Assembly: GCA_012032555.1 (NCBI GenBank)
Contig: JAAUSR010000005.1
Coordinates: 1 to 64,000 of the forward strand
Direction of reading: 5' to 3'
Length of the DNA: 64,000 nucleotides
Source: Thioploca sp.
Lineage (GTDB): Bacteria; Pseudomonadota; Gammaproteobacteria; Beggiatoales; Beggiatoaceae
Below, piece after piece: positions 55,160 to 64,000 of the stretch; positions within the stretch are counted from its first letter, which is position 1, and every line of letters starts with the position of its first letter. The position numbers and the translations under genes are program-made. The notes below the pieces were generated by a model, which was given only the letters and a program-made list of their open reading frames with translations, made no database searches and had not been told where the DNA came from.

Positions 55160-55305
55160 TGGGGGTGCTCTGATGTTAGGAATGGAATATTAGTGTTCTG
55201 GTAAAATGCGGGTAAATTATCTTTTCATCACCTGAGTTTGATGACAACACCACAATTTAAACTCCATAAATTGTAAACTATTCACCGAGAAATTCTGCTA
55301 ACAAT

Positions 55306-56025
55306 TTAAGGAGCGTGCAATGCCTGTTTTTCCACCATTTCCAAACTGGTATGACGGATATCTTTCCCTTTGACTAAATAAATTAGATATTCACAAATAT
55401 TACGTGAATGTGCGGCAATACGTTCCAGAGCACGTGCTGACCACAAAATGTTTAATATCACTGGAATAGTGCGTTGATCTTCCATCATGTAAGTCAGCAA
55501 TTGACGGCTAATACTTTCATATTCACCATCAACTTTAATACTTTCATGAATGACTTGCAATGCTGATTCTGTATCCAGACGTGCAAAAGCATCGAGAGCA
55601 TTATGTAACATACTGCAAACATAATCTCCAAGATGGTTGACAGCAATAAAGTATTTGTCTGAAGCTTCACCTTCCATTTGTAAAGCCATTTGAGCAATAT
55701 GTTCAGCTTCATCACCAATTCGTTCTAGATCAGTAATGGTCTTGATAACAGCCATCACGAGACGGAGGTCAATCGCTGTAGGTTGTCGACGTGCAATAAT
55801 AATTCGGCTTTCCTCATCAATCGTTACTTCTAAAGCATTAACTTTATAATCACTTGTCGCAACTTGCCTAGCGAGATGGTAATCACGTGTCACAAGCGCA
55901 GTGATAGCATTGGCTAATTGCTCTTCTACCAAACCACCCATACTGAGAAATTGGTTACGCAATTCACTCAGTTCGATGTTGAACTGGCGTGAAATATGAT
56001 GTTGTGTAAATCCTTCTTCTTTCAT
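55306..56025 (-). CDS. phoU: Phosphate signalling protein PhoU
   Basis: The protein of about 239 residues has the two PhoU helical-bundle repeats (about 20-115 and 125-225) with the metal-site blocks DLRLVMAVIKTITDLERIGDEAEHIA and ARALERIAAHSRNICEY (each shown only to locate it, near 75-100 and 195-211). PhoU restrains the Pst transporter and PhoR signalling. The start at 56025 is chosen because AAGGGG lies just upstream and the product begins at the normal place. It follows pstB by 13 bases. Confidence 0.93.
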   Translation of the reverse strand: MKEEGFTQHHISRQFNIELSELRNQFLSMGGLVEEQLANAITALVTRDYHLARQVATSDYKVNALEVTIDEESRIIIARRQPTAIDLRLVMAVIKTITDLERIGDEAEHIAQMALQMEGEASDKYFIAVNHLGDYVCSMLHNALDAFARLDTESALQVIHESIKVDGEYESISRQLLTYMMEDQRTIPVILNILWSARALERIAAHSRNICEYLIYLVKGKDIRHTSLEMVEKQALHAP

Positions 56026-56038
56026 TATGATTACCCCT

Positions 56039-56878
56039 TTAGCCATAACGCCCGGTAATGTAATCTTCGGTTTGTTTTTGGGCAGGATTGGTAAATAGCG
56101 TGGTGGTACTCCCAAATTCAATCAATTCGCCCAAGTACATAAATGCGGTATAATCAGAGACTCGCGCCGCTTGTTGCATGTTATGTGTCACAATAATGAT
56201 CGTATAATCTGATTTTAACTCGTTAATTAATTCCTCAATTTTTAAAGTTGAAATCGGATCGAGTGCGGAAGCCGGTTCGTCTAATAATAACACTTCCGGT
56301 TCAATCGCAATGGCTCTGGCAATAACGAGACGCTGTTGTTGTCCCCCGGATAAGCCCAAAGCATTCTCATGGAGACGATTATTAACTTCATCCCATAATG
56401 CCGCACCTTTGAGCGATTTTTCCACGACATCATCTAAAATCCGCCGTGTATTAATTCCTTGTAAACGTAACCCGTAAGCGACATTTTCATAAATTGTTTT
56501 AGGAAAGGGATTGGGTTTTTGGAATACCATGCCGATGCGACGCCGTAAATCAGCTACATTAACTGCCGGATGATAAATATTTTCACCATCTAGTAAAATC
56601 TCGCCGGTAATTTTCACATCATCAACTAAGTCATTCATCCGATTAAAGCAACGCAGTAAAGTTGATTTACCACAGCCACTTGGCCCAATATAAGCGGTTA
56701 CTCGCCGTTTGGGAATATGCATATTAATATTATGTAATGCTTGTTTATTATCATAAAAAAGATTTAAATTCTTGACTTCAAGGCTAATAGTTTCATGCTG
56801 CAGTTCGAAAGTTGGCTCACTCCGACCGAGTGCAGCAAAGTTGAGACTGTGTGTTCGAGCGGTATTCAGTTCAGTCAT
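56039..56878 (-). CDS. pstB: Phosphate ABC transporter ATPase PstB
   Basis: The 279-residue ATPase has Walker [10 protein letters not shown], the PstB-specific [10 protein letters not shown], the ABC signature [16 protein letters not shown] and Walker [14 protein letters not shown]. It energises high-affinity phosphate import through PstA and PstC. It sits between pstA and phoU in the standard order, 94 bases after pstA. Confidence 0.96.
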   Translation of the reverse strand: MTELNTARTHSLNFAALGRSEPTFELQHETISLEVKNLNLFYDNKQALHNINMHIPKRRVTAYIGPSGCGKSTLLRCFNRMNDLVDDVKITGEILLDGENIYHPAVNVADLRRRIGMVFQKPNPFPKTIYENVAYGLRLQGINTRRILDDVVEKSLKGAALWDEVNNRLHENALGLSGGQQQRLVIARAIAIEPEVLLLDEPASALDPISTLKIEELINELKSDYTIIIVTHNMQQAARVSDYTAFMYLGELIEFGSTTTLFTNPAQKQTEDYITGRYG

Positions 56879-56972
56879 GATGCAGTTGTCAGTTATCCGT
56901 TATCCGTAATTTACTTCAGATTAGAGGTGTTATTGCTGAGGCGCATTACTAGTGAGAGGTGGTAAAAATAGG

Positions 56973-58627
56973 TTATAAGGTTTCTAAGGCTTTATATTTT
57001 TCTCGTAAGCGGTTACGTATCCAAATAGCCGTTAAATTTAAGATAATAATCACGGTCACCAAGAGGAAAGCAGTGGCGTATACCAACGGTCGAGCTGCTT
57101 CCACATTGGGACTTTGGAAACCGACATCATAAATGTGAAATCCCAGGTGCATAAATTTGCGTTCCAAGTGTAAAAAGGGAAAATTAACATCGACGACTAA
57201 TGAAGGTGCTAGCTTAACAACACCGACTAACATTAGCGGTGCTACTTCACCCGCTGCTCGGGCAATGGCTAAAATTAGGCCGGTCATGATAGCCGGGCTC
57301 GCCATGGGGATAACGACACGCCATAACGTTTCGGCTTTGGTGGCACCGAGAGCGAGACTGCCTTCCCGAATGGCACGCGGAATTCGTGTTAATCCTTCTT
57401 CGGTAGAAACAATAACAACTGGTACAGTGAGAATCGCTAATGTTATCGATGCCCACAATAAACCCGGGGTGCCAAATGTTGGCGCCGGTAAAGCTTCGGG
57501 AAAAACCATTTATCAATATTAGCACCAATAAAGTAAACAAAGAAACCTAGTCCAAATACCCCATAAACAATGGAGGGAACGCCAGCTAAATTATTAACAG
57601 CGATACGAATAGTACGTGTTAACCACCCTTGCTTAGCATATTCGCGTAAGTATACCGCTGCAATGACGCCAAAGGGGGTAACCATAAAAGACATGATAAA
57701 AACCATCATAATGGTGCCAAAGATAGCCGGAAAAATACCCCCTTCCGTATTAGCTTCTCGGGGTTCATCCAGCAAAAATTCTTTGACTTTTACCGTATAA
57801 AAACGCAGTTTCTCTGGGAGAGACAAGTTATTAGGGTAATAAAATCGCACGATATTAGCTACTGGAATCTCAACTAAGCGACCATCCATAATTTCAAGGG
57901 TCAGACTATCACGATTAATTTCTTGTTTCAAATGATTAAGCCGTTGTCCAAGTAATTGATACTCAGTTTCTAAAGCGGTTTTTTGACGACTTATTTCTGC
58001 TAGTTGGATAGAATCAGATAGGTTATTTAATTCTAAACGCCGCTGATATAAACGTAGTTGTTCTAGACGATAATTAATTTTCCCAATTTCATATTTTTCA
58101 ATTTGACGAATTTGGTCACGAATTGCTGAAGCACGTTGCAATCGTTGCTGTAATTCAGTAACTGCTACAATAGCGTCTTCACTAACAATTTGACCGGTTT
58201 GTTTAACCGCTTTGAGGTAGCCGTAGGAGTTTCCCCATTCTCGTTGTTCAATCACCAGAATATCTTTGGGATATTGTCGGTTGTGTAATTGCGGTTCCAG
58301 CACCCAACGAAAATCCATTCCTAATAATTTACGATTACCCGTTTTAATTAAATAGCGGGTAACTTGTTCAGTAGTTATTTCATAGCCGGGATTATGCAGC
58401 CGTGCCGTTGGAATGGTTTCTTGATCACGGATTTCACCAATGAGACGACTCTCTTGTCCACGAGGTTCTGTATAAACGGCTTCCATAACAGCCGTTGGCC
58501 AAAAATGGCTTAATCCACGTACTGCAATTAAAATTAATAAGCCACAGACGACCAGAATATTTACACTCACTGCCGCTGCAGTCAACCATATCCAAGGATC
58601 GCCGCTTTTCCACCAATCTTTCATCAT
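56973..58627 (-). CDS. pstA: Phosphate ABC transporter permease PstA, frameshifted
   Basis: Two frames make a permease of about 551 residues. The first has an N-terminal membrane helix, an inserted soluble/coiled-coil region of about 230 residues typical of large gammaproteobacterial PstA, and the start of the permease domain (NLAGVPSIVYGVFGLGFFVYF). The second continues with TFGTPGLLWASITLAILTVP and the EAA-like loop GATKAETLWRVVIPMASPAI, which contacts PstB. The break is the T5 run at 57501-57505; one more T gives DKWFFPEALPAP and full continuity. A working Pst system would be expected, so sequence error is likely. Confidence 0.88.
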
Positions 58628-58754
58628 ATTTTAATTTCCGTAGGAATATACCCTAAAACCCTGAGGAGGTTCCTAACAAATTGCTAAAAAATATCAGTTA
58701 CCCATGAACAATATTTAATCGTCAAGCAACTGTAATTGATACTCAATGGTTTTT

Positions 58755-61055
58755 TCACAAAGAACTATATTGTCGTCTTAGCCGATGGCGAACAATTTCG
58801 GCAATGGTATTGAAGAAAAAGGTAAATATAAAAAGAATCAACCCGGCTAGAAACAGAATTCGATAATGTGTACTATTCACTTCCGATTCTGGCATTTCTA
58901 CCGCGATATTGGCTGCGAGGGTGCGTAATCCTTGGAAGATACTAAAGTCCATTATTGGGGTGTTTCCAGTTGCCATGAGGACAATCATGGTTTCACCTAT
59001 CGCACGCCCCATTCCGATCATTACTGCGGAAAAAATGCCGGGACTAGCGGTCAAAATAACTACTCGAGTCATGGTTTGCCACGGCGTGGCACCTAATGCT
59101 AATGATCCCATCGTTAAGTGTTTTGGTACGCTAAATATGGCATCCTCAGCAATAGAAAAAATGTTGGGAATCACGGCTAATCCCATCGCTATTCCAACGA
59201 CAATGGCATTGCGTTGGTCAAAGGCAATTCCCAGTTGAGTGGTCAACCAGTTGGGTAAGTTACTATTGAATAATCCTTTTTCTAGCGGATGTGATAGTTC
59301 AAAGGCTATCCAAGTTATTAATAATAGTATTGGAATAAGTAAAGTAGATTGCCATCCGTCTGGGATCACATAACGAATCGCACGTGGTAGACGATTCCAG
59401 CCATAAGCAAATAGTAAAACCCCACTCGGTAGTAACAAAAATAGTAAGAATACCCCCGGTAAATTAGCTTCTATCATCGGCGCTAACCATAAACCGGCTA
59501 GAAAACCGAGGATGACAGTTGGTAAAGCAGCCATGATTTCAATAGTGGGTTTAACAATTTTGCGTATTCCCGCTGCCATAAAGTAGGCGGTATAAATGGC
59601 ACCTAAAATCGCTAGTGGTGTGGCAATAATCATCGCATAAAAAGCGGCTTTTAAGGTACCAAATGCCAGCGGTGTTAAGCTAAATTTCGGTTCAAAATCG
59701 TTGCTTGCTGAGGAAGATTGCCAAATATATTCCGGTTGATCATAGCTTTCATACCAGACTTTGCTCCACAATGCTGACCAAGATATTTCTGGATGTTCAT
59801 TGTGAATTTTCCACAATTGAATTCGTCCCTGTTCATCTTCAACCAATAATCGGTCAGCACGCGGTGTCAGGGCAATCTGTTGAATGGCTATACCAGAAGT
59901 GACTGATTTAACCAGCAACGTGCGATGTGCGGTTGAATGATAAATCCCAACTTGCCCCTGATTGTCAGCCGCGACAAAACCTTTCCGCCGTTCTTCAATG
60001 GCAATATCGACAATTGGAGCGGTTTGATGATTAAATTCTCGGATTTGTCTGAGGGTTTTATTGTTATTTGCGTCTCGTGCTGGAAACCATTGAGTAATTT
60101 TACCACTGGAATCACCTACTAATAGGGAAATATCACCGGTTAGGAATTTTAATGCCGTGATAGCTTGAGCGGCTTTGACTACTCGAATTCGTTCTAATAT
60201 ATGTGGAGATTTTTTATCACTAATATCAATACGTGAGATATAACCTTCGCTATCGGCAACATAGATAAATCTTTGTGGTTTATCCAAAAGCAGGTGGGTT
60301 ACCTGCGTCGATGGTGGCAACAATAAAGATAAGACACCATCAGTGCGTTTTAAAGTGACTGATTCATCCAAAAAAGAAATTTCTTTAACCACACTGGTTA
60401 ATACCAAGCGATTATCAGCCGTAATCGCCGCTAAGGTGTTAGTGGTTTCACCAAGTTGCACAGCTAAATGCCGCAATGCTTTAGTGCCAGCAACTTTATC
60501 AACTACAATCGGTTCTTCCCCAAGTGGATATTTAATACCGGGAGTAATGACTTTGACTCCATTCGGATAAGAGATATCATAGGTTTGTTTGATCACTAAA
60601 GCACGACCGTCACTTAACCCTAAAGCAATTACACCCGTTGAAAGATTAGCTATGGCTAATTGTGTCATAGTAACTGCTGCTGGCAATGGTAACGCTTGCT
60701 CGGCTATAACGCTTCCATCAGTTAATTTGAAAAAAACTACTCGGGCTTGGTCGGTAAAACGAACACCAACTTCATTTTGTTCTTCTGCTGCTAAATAGCG
60801 GGTTTTCCCGGCTGTCGGTGCTGGAATACTAAATTGTTGCATTTTTTCCATAGTAGCTGGCAATAGCAGGGGAAACACGACATACAACAGATAAAAGAAG
60901 ATTAAGACAATAGCTATGATGACACTGATACCACCGATCGTCATGCTGTGTTGAGCAATTTTATCTTTGATCATTCGCCACTTACGACGGCGGATCGTAG
61001 CCTGATCGTAAATTGCAGATAAAACTAATGTTGGATTTGGGGAGGTCGTATTCAT
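58755..61055 (-). CDS. pstC: Phosphate ABC transporter permease PstC (long form)
   Basis: The 766-residue protein has a basic N-terminus, a first helix (about 42-66) and a large inserted soluble domain (about 70-460) with WD-like repeats (LRHLAVQLGET..., GDSSGKITQWFPA, DEQGRIQLWKI). The permease domain (about 475-760) then shows LPTVILGFLAGLWLAP and the PstB-contact loop GATPWQTMTRVVILTASPGI. Gammaproteobacterial PstC proteins commonly carry such insertions. It leads the pstC-pstA-pstB-phoU unit; pstS is not in the window. No ribosome site precedes the ATG, and a candidate Pho box lies 23 bases upstream, so the mRNA may be nearly leaderless or start a few codons later. Confidence 0.92.
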   Translation of the reverse strand: MNTTSPNPTLVLSAIYDQATIRRRKWRMIKDKIAQHSMTIGGISVIIAIVLIFFYLLYVVFPLLLPATMEKMQQFSIPAPTAGKTRYLAAEEQNEVGVRFTDQARVVFFKLTDGSVIAEQALPLPAAVTMTQLAIANLSTGVIALGLSDGRALVIKQTYDISYPNGVKVITPGIKYPLGEEPIVVDKVAGTKALRHLAVQLGETTNTLAAITADNRLVLTSVVKEISFLDESVTLKRTDGVLSLLLPPSTQVTHLLLDKPQRFIYVADSEGYISRIDISDKKSPHILERIRVVKAAQAITALKFLTGDISLLVGDSSGKITQWFPARDANNNKTLRQIREFNHQTAPIVDIAIEERRKGFVAADNQGQVGIYHSTAHRTLLVKSVTSGIAIQQIALTPRADRLLVEDEQGRIQLWKIHNEHPEISWSALWSKVWYESYDQPEYIWQSSSASNDFEPKFSLTPLAFGTLKAAFYAMIIATPLAILGAIYTAYFMAAGIRKIVKPTIEIMAALPTVILGFLAGLWLAPMIEANLPGVFLLFLLLPSGVLLFAYGWNRLPRAIRYVIPDGWQSTLLIPILLLITWIAFELSHPLEKGLFNSNLPNWLTTQLGIAFDQRNAIVVGIAMGLAVIPNIFSIAEDAIFSVPKHLTMGSLALGATPWQTMTRVVILTASPGIFSAVMIGMGRAIGETMIVLMATGNTPIMDFSIFQGLRTLAANIAVEMPESEVNSTHYRILFLAGLILFIFTFFFNTIAEIVRHRLRRQYSSL

Positions 61056-61077
61056 ATTATCATTTTAAAAAGCAATT

Positions 61078-61095
61078 ATGACCGGAATGTGACAA
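61078..61095 (-). promoter_or_regulatory. Candidate Pho box upstream of pstC
   Basis: TTGTCACATTCCGGTCAT on the minus strand consists of two heptamers (TTGTCAC and CGGTCAT) four bases apart, close to the PhoB consensus CTGTCAT-N4-CTGTCAT. A TAAAAT -10 (61062-61067) follows after ten bases, as in PhoB-activated promoters. It supports phosphate-starvation control of the pst genes, though PhoB itself is not in the window. Confidence 0.55.
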
Positions 61096-61117
61096 GGACA
61101 ATTATCCTATCAGAAAA

Positions 61118-61477
61118 TTAATTATCGCCAATATAAATACAACCGCTCGTACAAGTTTCTTGAAGGGTGATTTTACATAAATTAGGCAATCTCGGTTTTA
61201 AACGCTGCCAAATCCAGCGAACGATATTTTCACTGGTTGGGTTTTCTAACCCGATTATTTCATTAAGATAATGATGATCTAATTGTTCATAGATCGGCGC
61301 AAAAGCGGTCTTAATGTCTGCAAAGTCGGTGATCCATCCGATTTTTTCATCAACTGTTCCAGCAACATGAATGGTTACTTGGAAGGAGTGTCCATGTAAG
61401 CGCGCACATTTATGCCCAATAGGAACGTTAGGTAAATGGTGTGCGGCTTCAATACTGAATTGTTTATAAATTTCCAT
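61118..61477 (-). CDS. queD: 6-carboxytetrahydropterin synthase QueD
   Basis: The 119-residue enzyme belongs to the PTPS/QueD family and makes 6-carboxy-5,6,7,8-tetrahydropterin for queuosine and other 7-deazaguanines. Zinc ligands lie in the AAHH block (11-14) and LHGH (27-30), the catalytic Cys is C24 in HKCARLHGH, and LDHHYLN and a late QETCTSG block complete the active site. The length favours QueD over eukaryotic-type PTPS. It stands next to the pst operon with its own start. Confidence 0.93.
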   Translation of the reverse strand: MEIYKQFSIEAAHHLPNVPIGHKCARLHGHSFQVTIHVAGTVDEKIGWITDFADIKTAFAPIYEQLDHHYLNEIIGLENPTSENIVRWIWQRLKPRLPNLCKITLQETCTSGCIYIGDN

Positions 61478-61513
61478 AAATTGTTGGTCACTTTCCTTAA
61501 AGAGTCAAAAATT

Positions 61514-61687
61514 TTAAGTGCCGATTTTTTTATTCATTTCCTCAGTCCTTTGCTTAACAATTTCCTGAGCTTCGCCAGCTAACCAACGTTGCTCAATTTC
61601 CCAATAGTCTGGCGTTTTTTTATGGCTTAATACCGAATTAGCAGCTAACGTTAGCAGAATAGCTTGCGCTCGATTTGCTATAAGCAA
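61514..61687 (-). CDS. Small hypothetical protein (57 residues)
   Basis: A frame from TTG at 61687 reads LIANRAQAILLTLAANSVLS, then HKKTPDYWEIEQRWLAGEA and a charged helical end EEMNKKIGT. Composition is strongly protein-like (amphipathic, no low-complexity runs). It begins at the stop of the hydrophobic protein upstream, so the two are probably co-translated. I know no family. An ATG start is absent. Confidence 0.5.
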   Translation of the reverse strand: MLIANRAQAILLTLAANSVLSHKKTPDYWEIEQRWLAGEAQEIVKQRTEEMNKKIGT

Positions 61688-61688
61688 A

Positions 61689-61955
61689 TTAGTAAGTATC
61701 TTCTAAGTTAATATGAGCTTGTGCTTGAATTAAGCCTTGATTAAGGGTATTTAAATGAGTAGTCAGATAATAGGGTACTGAGGCAATACCTTCTAATAAA
61801 TCCGCTGCAATTTGTAAAGGCGAAAGCAGTAAATGTCCCAAACCACTTAATGCCGACGGAAAACCATGCTCTACACTGACTCCAGTGGCTGTTGTGGTAG
61901 CACCGGCGGTGAGCAATCCACCTAACCCAGCAATCAATAAATTTTTCTTTATCAT
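61689..61955 (-). CDS. Small exported or membrane hypothetical protein
   Basis: From ATG at 61955 the product of about 88 residues opens MIKKNLLIAGLGGLLTAGA, a signal-like hydrophobic segment, then a moderately hydrophobic middle (LGHLLLSPLQIAADLLEGI) and a polar tail. A TTG at 61967 would add four residues and overlap the SirB-like gene. No family is recognised. It is sandwiched between the SirB-like gene and the 57-residue gene, all on one strand with no gaps. Confidence 0.6.
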   Translation of the reverse strand: MIKKNLLIAGLGGLLTAGATTTATGVSVEHGFPSALSGLGHLLLSPLQIAADLLEGIASVPYYLTTHLNTLNQGLIQAQAHINLEDTY

Positions 61956-61960
61956 ACGGG

Positions 61961-62341
61961 TTACCAAATCAGTGGATTAACTACTCGTGTTATCGCAACG
62001 GTAACCATGTACAAAAATGCCCCCAAGGCACTTATCCACGCAGTAAGACGAATAGTTTTCGTTTTACCCCGTTTAAGTGCAATACTACCCAAAATAATAT
62101 ACAGCAACAAAGCTAACAATTTAGCGGTCAACCAATGATTGATGAAGGGATATTGGTGAATGGTGAATACTAAACTGATACCACTCAGCAATAAGACTGA
62201 ATCAATCAGATGAGGTACTATTTTAACCCAACGTTGTTGTAAACGGGGATGGTTTTGTATCATCCAGATTCCCCGAATGAAGAATGATAGAAAAGTCAGT
62301 AATACACAGAAAATATGAATACTTTTGAGCGTGAGATACAT
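61961..62341 (-). CDS. SirB-family integral membrane protein
   Basis: The 126-residue protein has four hydrophobic helices. Diagnostic SirB pieces are the LKSIHIFCVLLTFLSFFIRG start, PHLIDSVLLLSGISL and WLTAKLLALLLYIILGSIAL. SirB proteins (PF04247) were named for invasion-gene expression in Salmonella, but their biochemical role is unclear; most copies lie in housekeeping contexts as here. It heads a short run of membrane genes reading toward queD. Confidence 0.85.
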   Translation of the reverse strand: MYLTLKSIHIFCVLLTFLSFFIRGIWMIQNHPRLQQRWVKIVPHLIDSVLLLSGISLVFTIHQYPFINHWLTAKLLALLLYIILGSIALKRGKTKTIRLTAWISALGAFLYMVTVAITRVVNPLIW

Positions 62342-62447
62342 CGTACTTTATTAACCTAGTGTTCTAATTAGCACGGATTAATTTGATCAAGTTAACTTTC
62401 GGCTTAAACTAAGAAATAAGTTTGGGTATTTTTTTATGGAGCACTGT

Positions 62448-63323
62448 TTAAGTGGGTGTCAATTGGTGTAAAACCGTTTCGGTTAATTCTTTCGCTTCTA
62501 CTAAGCTAATAACACTGGTTTTAAATAAAGCGCGAAGTATTAACCAAAAATACAATACTTGAAACGCTTCATCATTCAAGCTCGTTCCTAAAGTTTTAGG
62601 ATGGGGTAGAGATTGGATTAAATAGCTATTACCCACTAAATCAAATAATTTTTGTTCTACTAAGGTTCCAATGGCAAATATAACTCGCGGTTTAATAATG
62701 TTAATTTCATAGGCTAAAAATTCTCGGAAGCAGTTTCTAATACAGTCTTCTTGATAAGAATCAATGGCTTTTACTTGCTGCTTAGGGTTACTCATCCCAC
62801 ATTTGACTAAATGAGTCACATAAGCATTAGCTAAACGGAAAGTTAAAATCGTGCTTAACATGAAGTGGCTTGCTGGGGTGGCTTGAAATTGATGAAGCGA
62901 ATTCGCTTCATCTTCAACCCAGCACCATTTCTTAGCCGGTCGTTTAGAATAGTTTAAATAATTAACTTCGGTATAAATCTCATTATCAGTAGGAATATCA
63001 TAGATGAACATCACCGCTTCATCGTGCCAATCATTGAGTGATTCTAAGGGAGATTTTAAAGATTCAATAAAGTCAACACTATGGGCACCATGAGATAAGT
63101 AACTCAGTTGAAAATTTCGATCATCTACAGCTTTATGCCAGTTCTTTTTTTCACAAGAAATACAATAGGATTTAATTGGATAATGTTCATAGTGATTTTG
63201 CCGATAGTCAGAGAAGGTATATGACTCAACCTGGGGAAAATCTAAAGTAATTAGTTTACTGAAATTTAATTCTTTCAATTCTGCTATCATCTGTTTTACT
63301 CTTGAGTTATTGAAGTGATTCAC
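62448..63323 (-). CDS. Uracil-DNA-glycosylase-superfamily-like protein
   Basis: The 291-residue protein contains the pieces of the UDG fold in order: VMFIYDIPTDNE (104-115, where UDGs have a GExPG-type loop), NAYVTHLVKCG (166-176, equal to the yvTNxvKC strand), INIIKPRVIFAIGTLVEQKL (208-225) and SLPHPKTLG (238-246, equal to the HPS loop). Early cysteines C54 and C57 (CISC) recall Fe-S family UDGs, but the catalytic loop is divergent. It may be a distant, possibly non-glycosylase member. It is monocistronic between sirB and a DUF349 gene. Confidence 0.6.
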   Translation of the reverse strand: MNHFNNSRVKQMIAELKELNFSKLITLDFPQVESYTFSDYRQNHYEHYPIKSYCISCEKKNWHKAVDDRNFQLSYLSHGAHSVDFIESLKSPLESLNDWHDEAVMFIYDIPTDNEIYTEVNYLNYSKRPAKKWCWVEDEANSLHQFQATPASHFMLSTILTFRLANAYVTHLVKCGMSNPKQQVKAIDSYQEDCIRNCFREFLAYEINIIKPRVIFAIGTLVEQKLFDLVGNSYLIQSLPHPKTLGTSLNDEAFQVLYFWLILRALFKTSVISLVEAKELTETVLHQLTPT

Positions 63324-63475
63324 TTCGGTTTAACAAGTGACTTTATCTTGACGTAACAGTCGGTAACGCTTTTAATTACTCCAGAAAATCCGGCTAGCAA
63401 TTAACAATAGATTAACGCAACACCCTATTAATCGATAGCCTTATCTCACCCTTGGATAATATCATCGATTCAAAG

Positions 63476-63508
63476 CCTCCCCATCTTGGTGCAAACCAAA
63501 TGGGGAGG
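63476..63508 (-). terminator. Strong hairpin after the DUF349 gene
   Basis: CCTCCCCAT pairs with ATGGGGAGG, and inside it TTGGT pairs with ACCAA around a GCAA loop, giving 14 pairs with a one-base bulge. It starts seven bases beyond the DUF349 stop codon, as a terminator would, but only CTTTG follows on the minus strand. The rest of 63324-63514 shows no gene. Confidence 0.6.
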
Positions 63509-63514
63509 TATTAT

Positions 63515-64000
63515 TCAGAACTCAGTTTGATGATGACGTGAGTAAAATGCTCGCCAAGCTCGGTTAAACCGTTGCTCTAAATTGGCAGTTTGCTCAGCCG
63601 GTACCGCACCACTTAAATACCAAACCTGTTCTATTTCTTCAGCTTCTACCAGCTTATCCACAATTTTTCTTTCACCACCACTCATGGCTTCTGACAAACG
63701 AGCCACTTGATAAGCCATACGAGCCGGTGCTGCTCCAGGCGGTGATTCTATCCCGGCGACAATTTCCATCCGAATACATAAAGTTTCTTTCTGACTTAAA
63801 AGCGTTGTATTTACCGATTGTTCACCAGTTACAATCGCGTGACAGGCTTGTTGAAAACGTTGTTCTATAGTCGCTTCCCAATGTGGATCGTCAAGTTTAG
63901 GAAGTTGTGCCCAAGCCGATTGAATCGTAGCCAGTGTTTGTGGTTCCTGTTGTGCTTGCAACCGTACCCAAGTTTCTGCCTGTTCCAGTTCGATACAAAA
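63515..64000 (-). CDS. DUF349-family protein, C-terminal part (cut by window edge)
   Basis: The frame is open to the right edge of the window, so only the last 161 residues are seen. They are helical and charged, with LCIRMEIVAGIESP, ARMAYQVARLSEAM and a final LEQRFNRAWRAFY, matching the C-terminal region of long DUF349 repeat proteins. These are built of repeated three-helix units and have no settled function. The true start lies beyond 64000. Confidence 0.75.
   Translation of the reverse strand, partial: FCIELEQAETWVRLQAQQEPQTLATIQSAWAQLPKLDDPHWEATIEQRFQQACHAIVTGEQSVNTTLLSQKETLCIRMEIVAGIESPPGAAPARMAYQVARLSEAMSGGERKIVDKLVEAEEIEQVWYLSGAVPAEQTANLEQRFNRAWRAFYSRHHQTEF

Noticed and set aside
1-64000. 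tRNA or rRNA genes
   Set aside because: Reading the spacers on both strands showed no convincing tRNA cloverleaf or rRNA stretch; a covariance scan would be needed to exclude a cryptic tRNA.

Overview
The window is AT-rich, densely coding, bacterial chromosomal DNA. The housekeeping genes (ribF, murJ, mrcB/PBP1B, sirB-like, queD, DUF1841, DUF349, the large-form pstC/pstA) point to a gammaproteobacterium. Two Uma2-family genes, decayed IS701-like and IS5-like transposases, dispersed palindromes and very large surface proteins would suit a Beggiatoa/Thioploca-like member of the Thiotrichales. The lineage is my inference; there is no rRNA or marker phylogeny here.

Layout: (1) 44-19994, all minus strand, reads as one biosynthetic island. 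In transcription order it holds a KamA-family radical SAM enzyme, a small membrane protein, a P-type ATPase lacking the usual metal motif, three NRPS proteins, an O-methyltransferase, a sulfotransferase, a periplasmic Ser-type sulfatase, a second sulfotransferase and a lone HvfC-type C-terminal domain. The NRPS line is A(Ox)-PCP, then TubC docking-Cy-A(Ox)-PCP, then C-A-PCP-TE. The three adenylation pockets read VAEDIGAVTK (no Asp at the alpha-amine position), DLYDMSFIWK (Cys-like) and DVWHISLVDK (Ser). A small peptide built from a beta-amino or omega-amino acid starter (possibly beta-lysine from the KamA enzyme), a thiazole and serine is the simplest reading, then methylation and sulfation. 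(2) 20197-26118 holds DUF697, DUF1841 and dynamin-like GTPase genes, then ribF, murJ and a small conserved gene. (3) 26198-28645 is accessory and decayed: a frameshifted Dam-type methylase, transposase remnants and repeats. (4) 28646-31489 holds a TPR protein and PBP1B. (5) 31954-41506, plus strand, is a complete Wsp-like chemosensory operon (MCP, CheW, CheR-TPR, CheW, CheA-REC, CheB) whose output gene is a REC-class III nucleotide cyclase rather than a GGDEF protein. (6) 41507-42273 is a non-coding spacer with a dead transposase, promoters and a candidate small RNA carrying an anti-Shine-Dalgarno tract and an intrinsic terminator. (7) 42274-55305 holds a rubredoxin reductase, two Uma2 genes, two large secreted proteins that share a C-terminal domain, lutB/lutC, a repeat cluster and a c-type-haem plus EF-hand protein. 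(8) 55306-61095 is pstC-pstA-pstB-phoU with a candidate Pho box. (9) 61118-64000 holds queD, small membrane proteins, a SirB-like protein, a uracil-DNA-glycosylase-like protein and a DUF349 gene cut by the window edge.

Six otherwise intact genes (GTPase, Dam, CheW2, CheA, cyclase, PstA) are each broken by what looks like the loss of one base from a short homopolymer. Because several are core functions, base-calling error in the source assembly is the most likely cause, with phase variation a live alternative only for the Dam gene.
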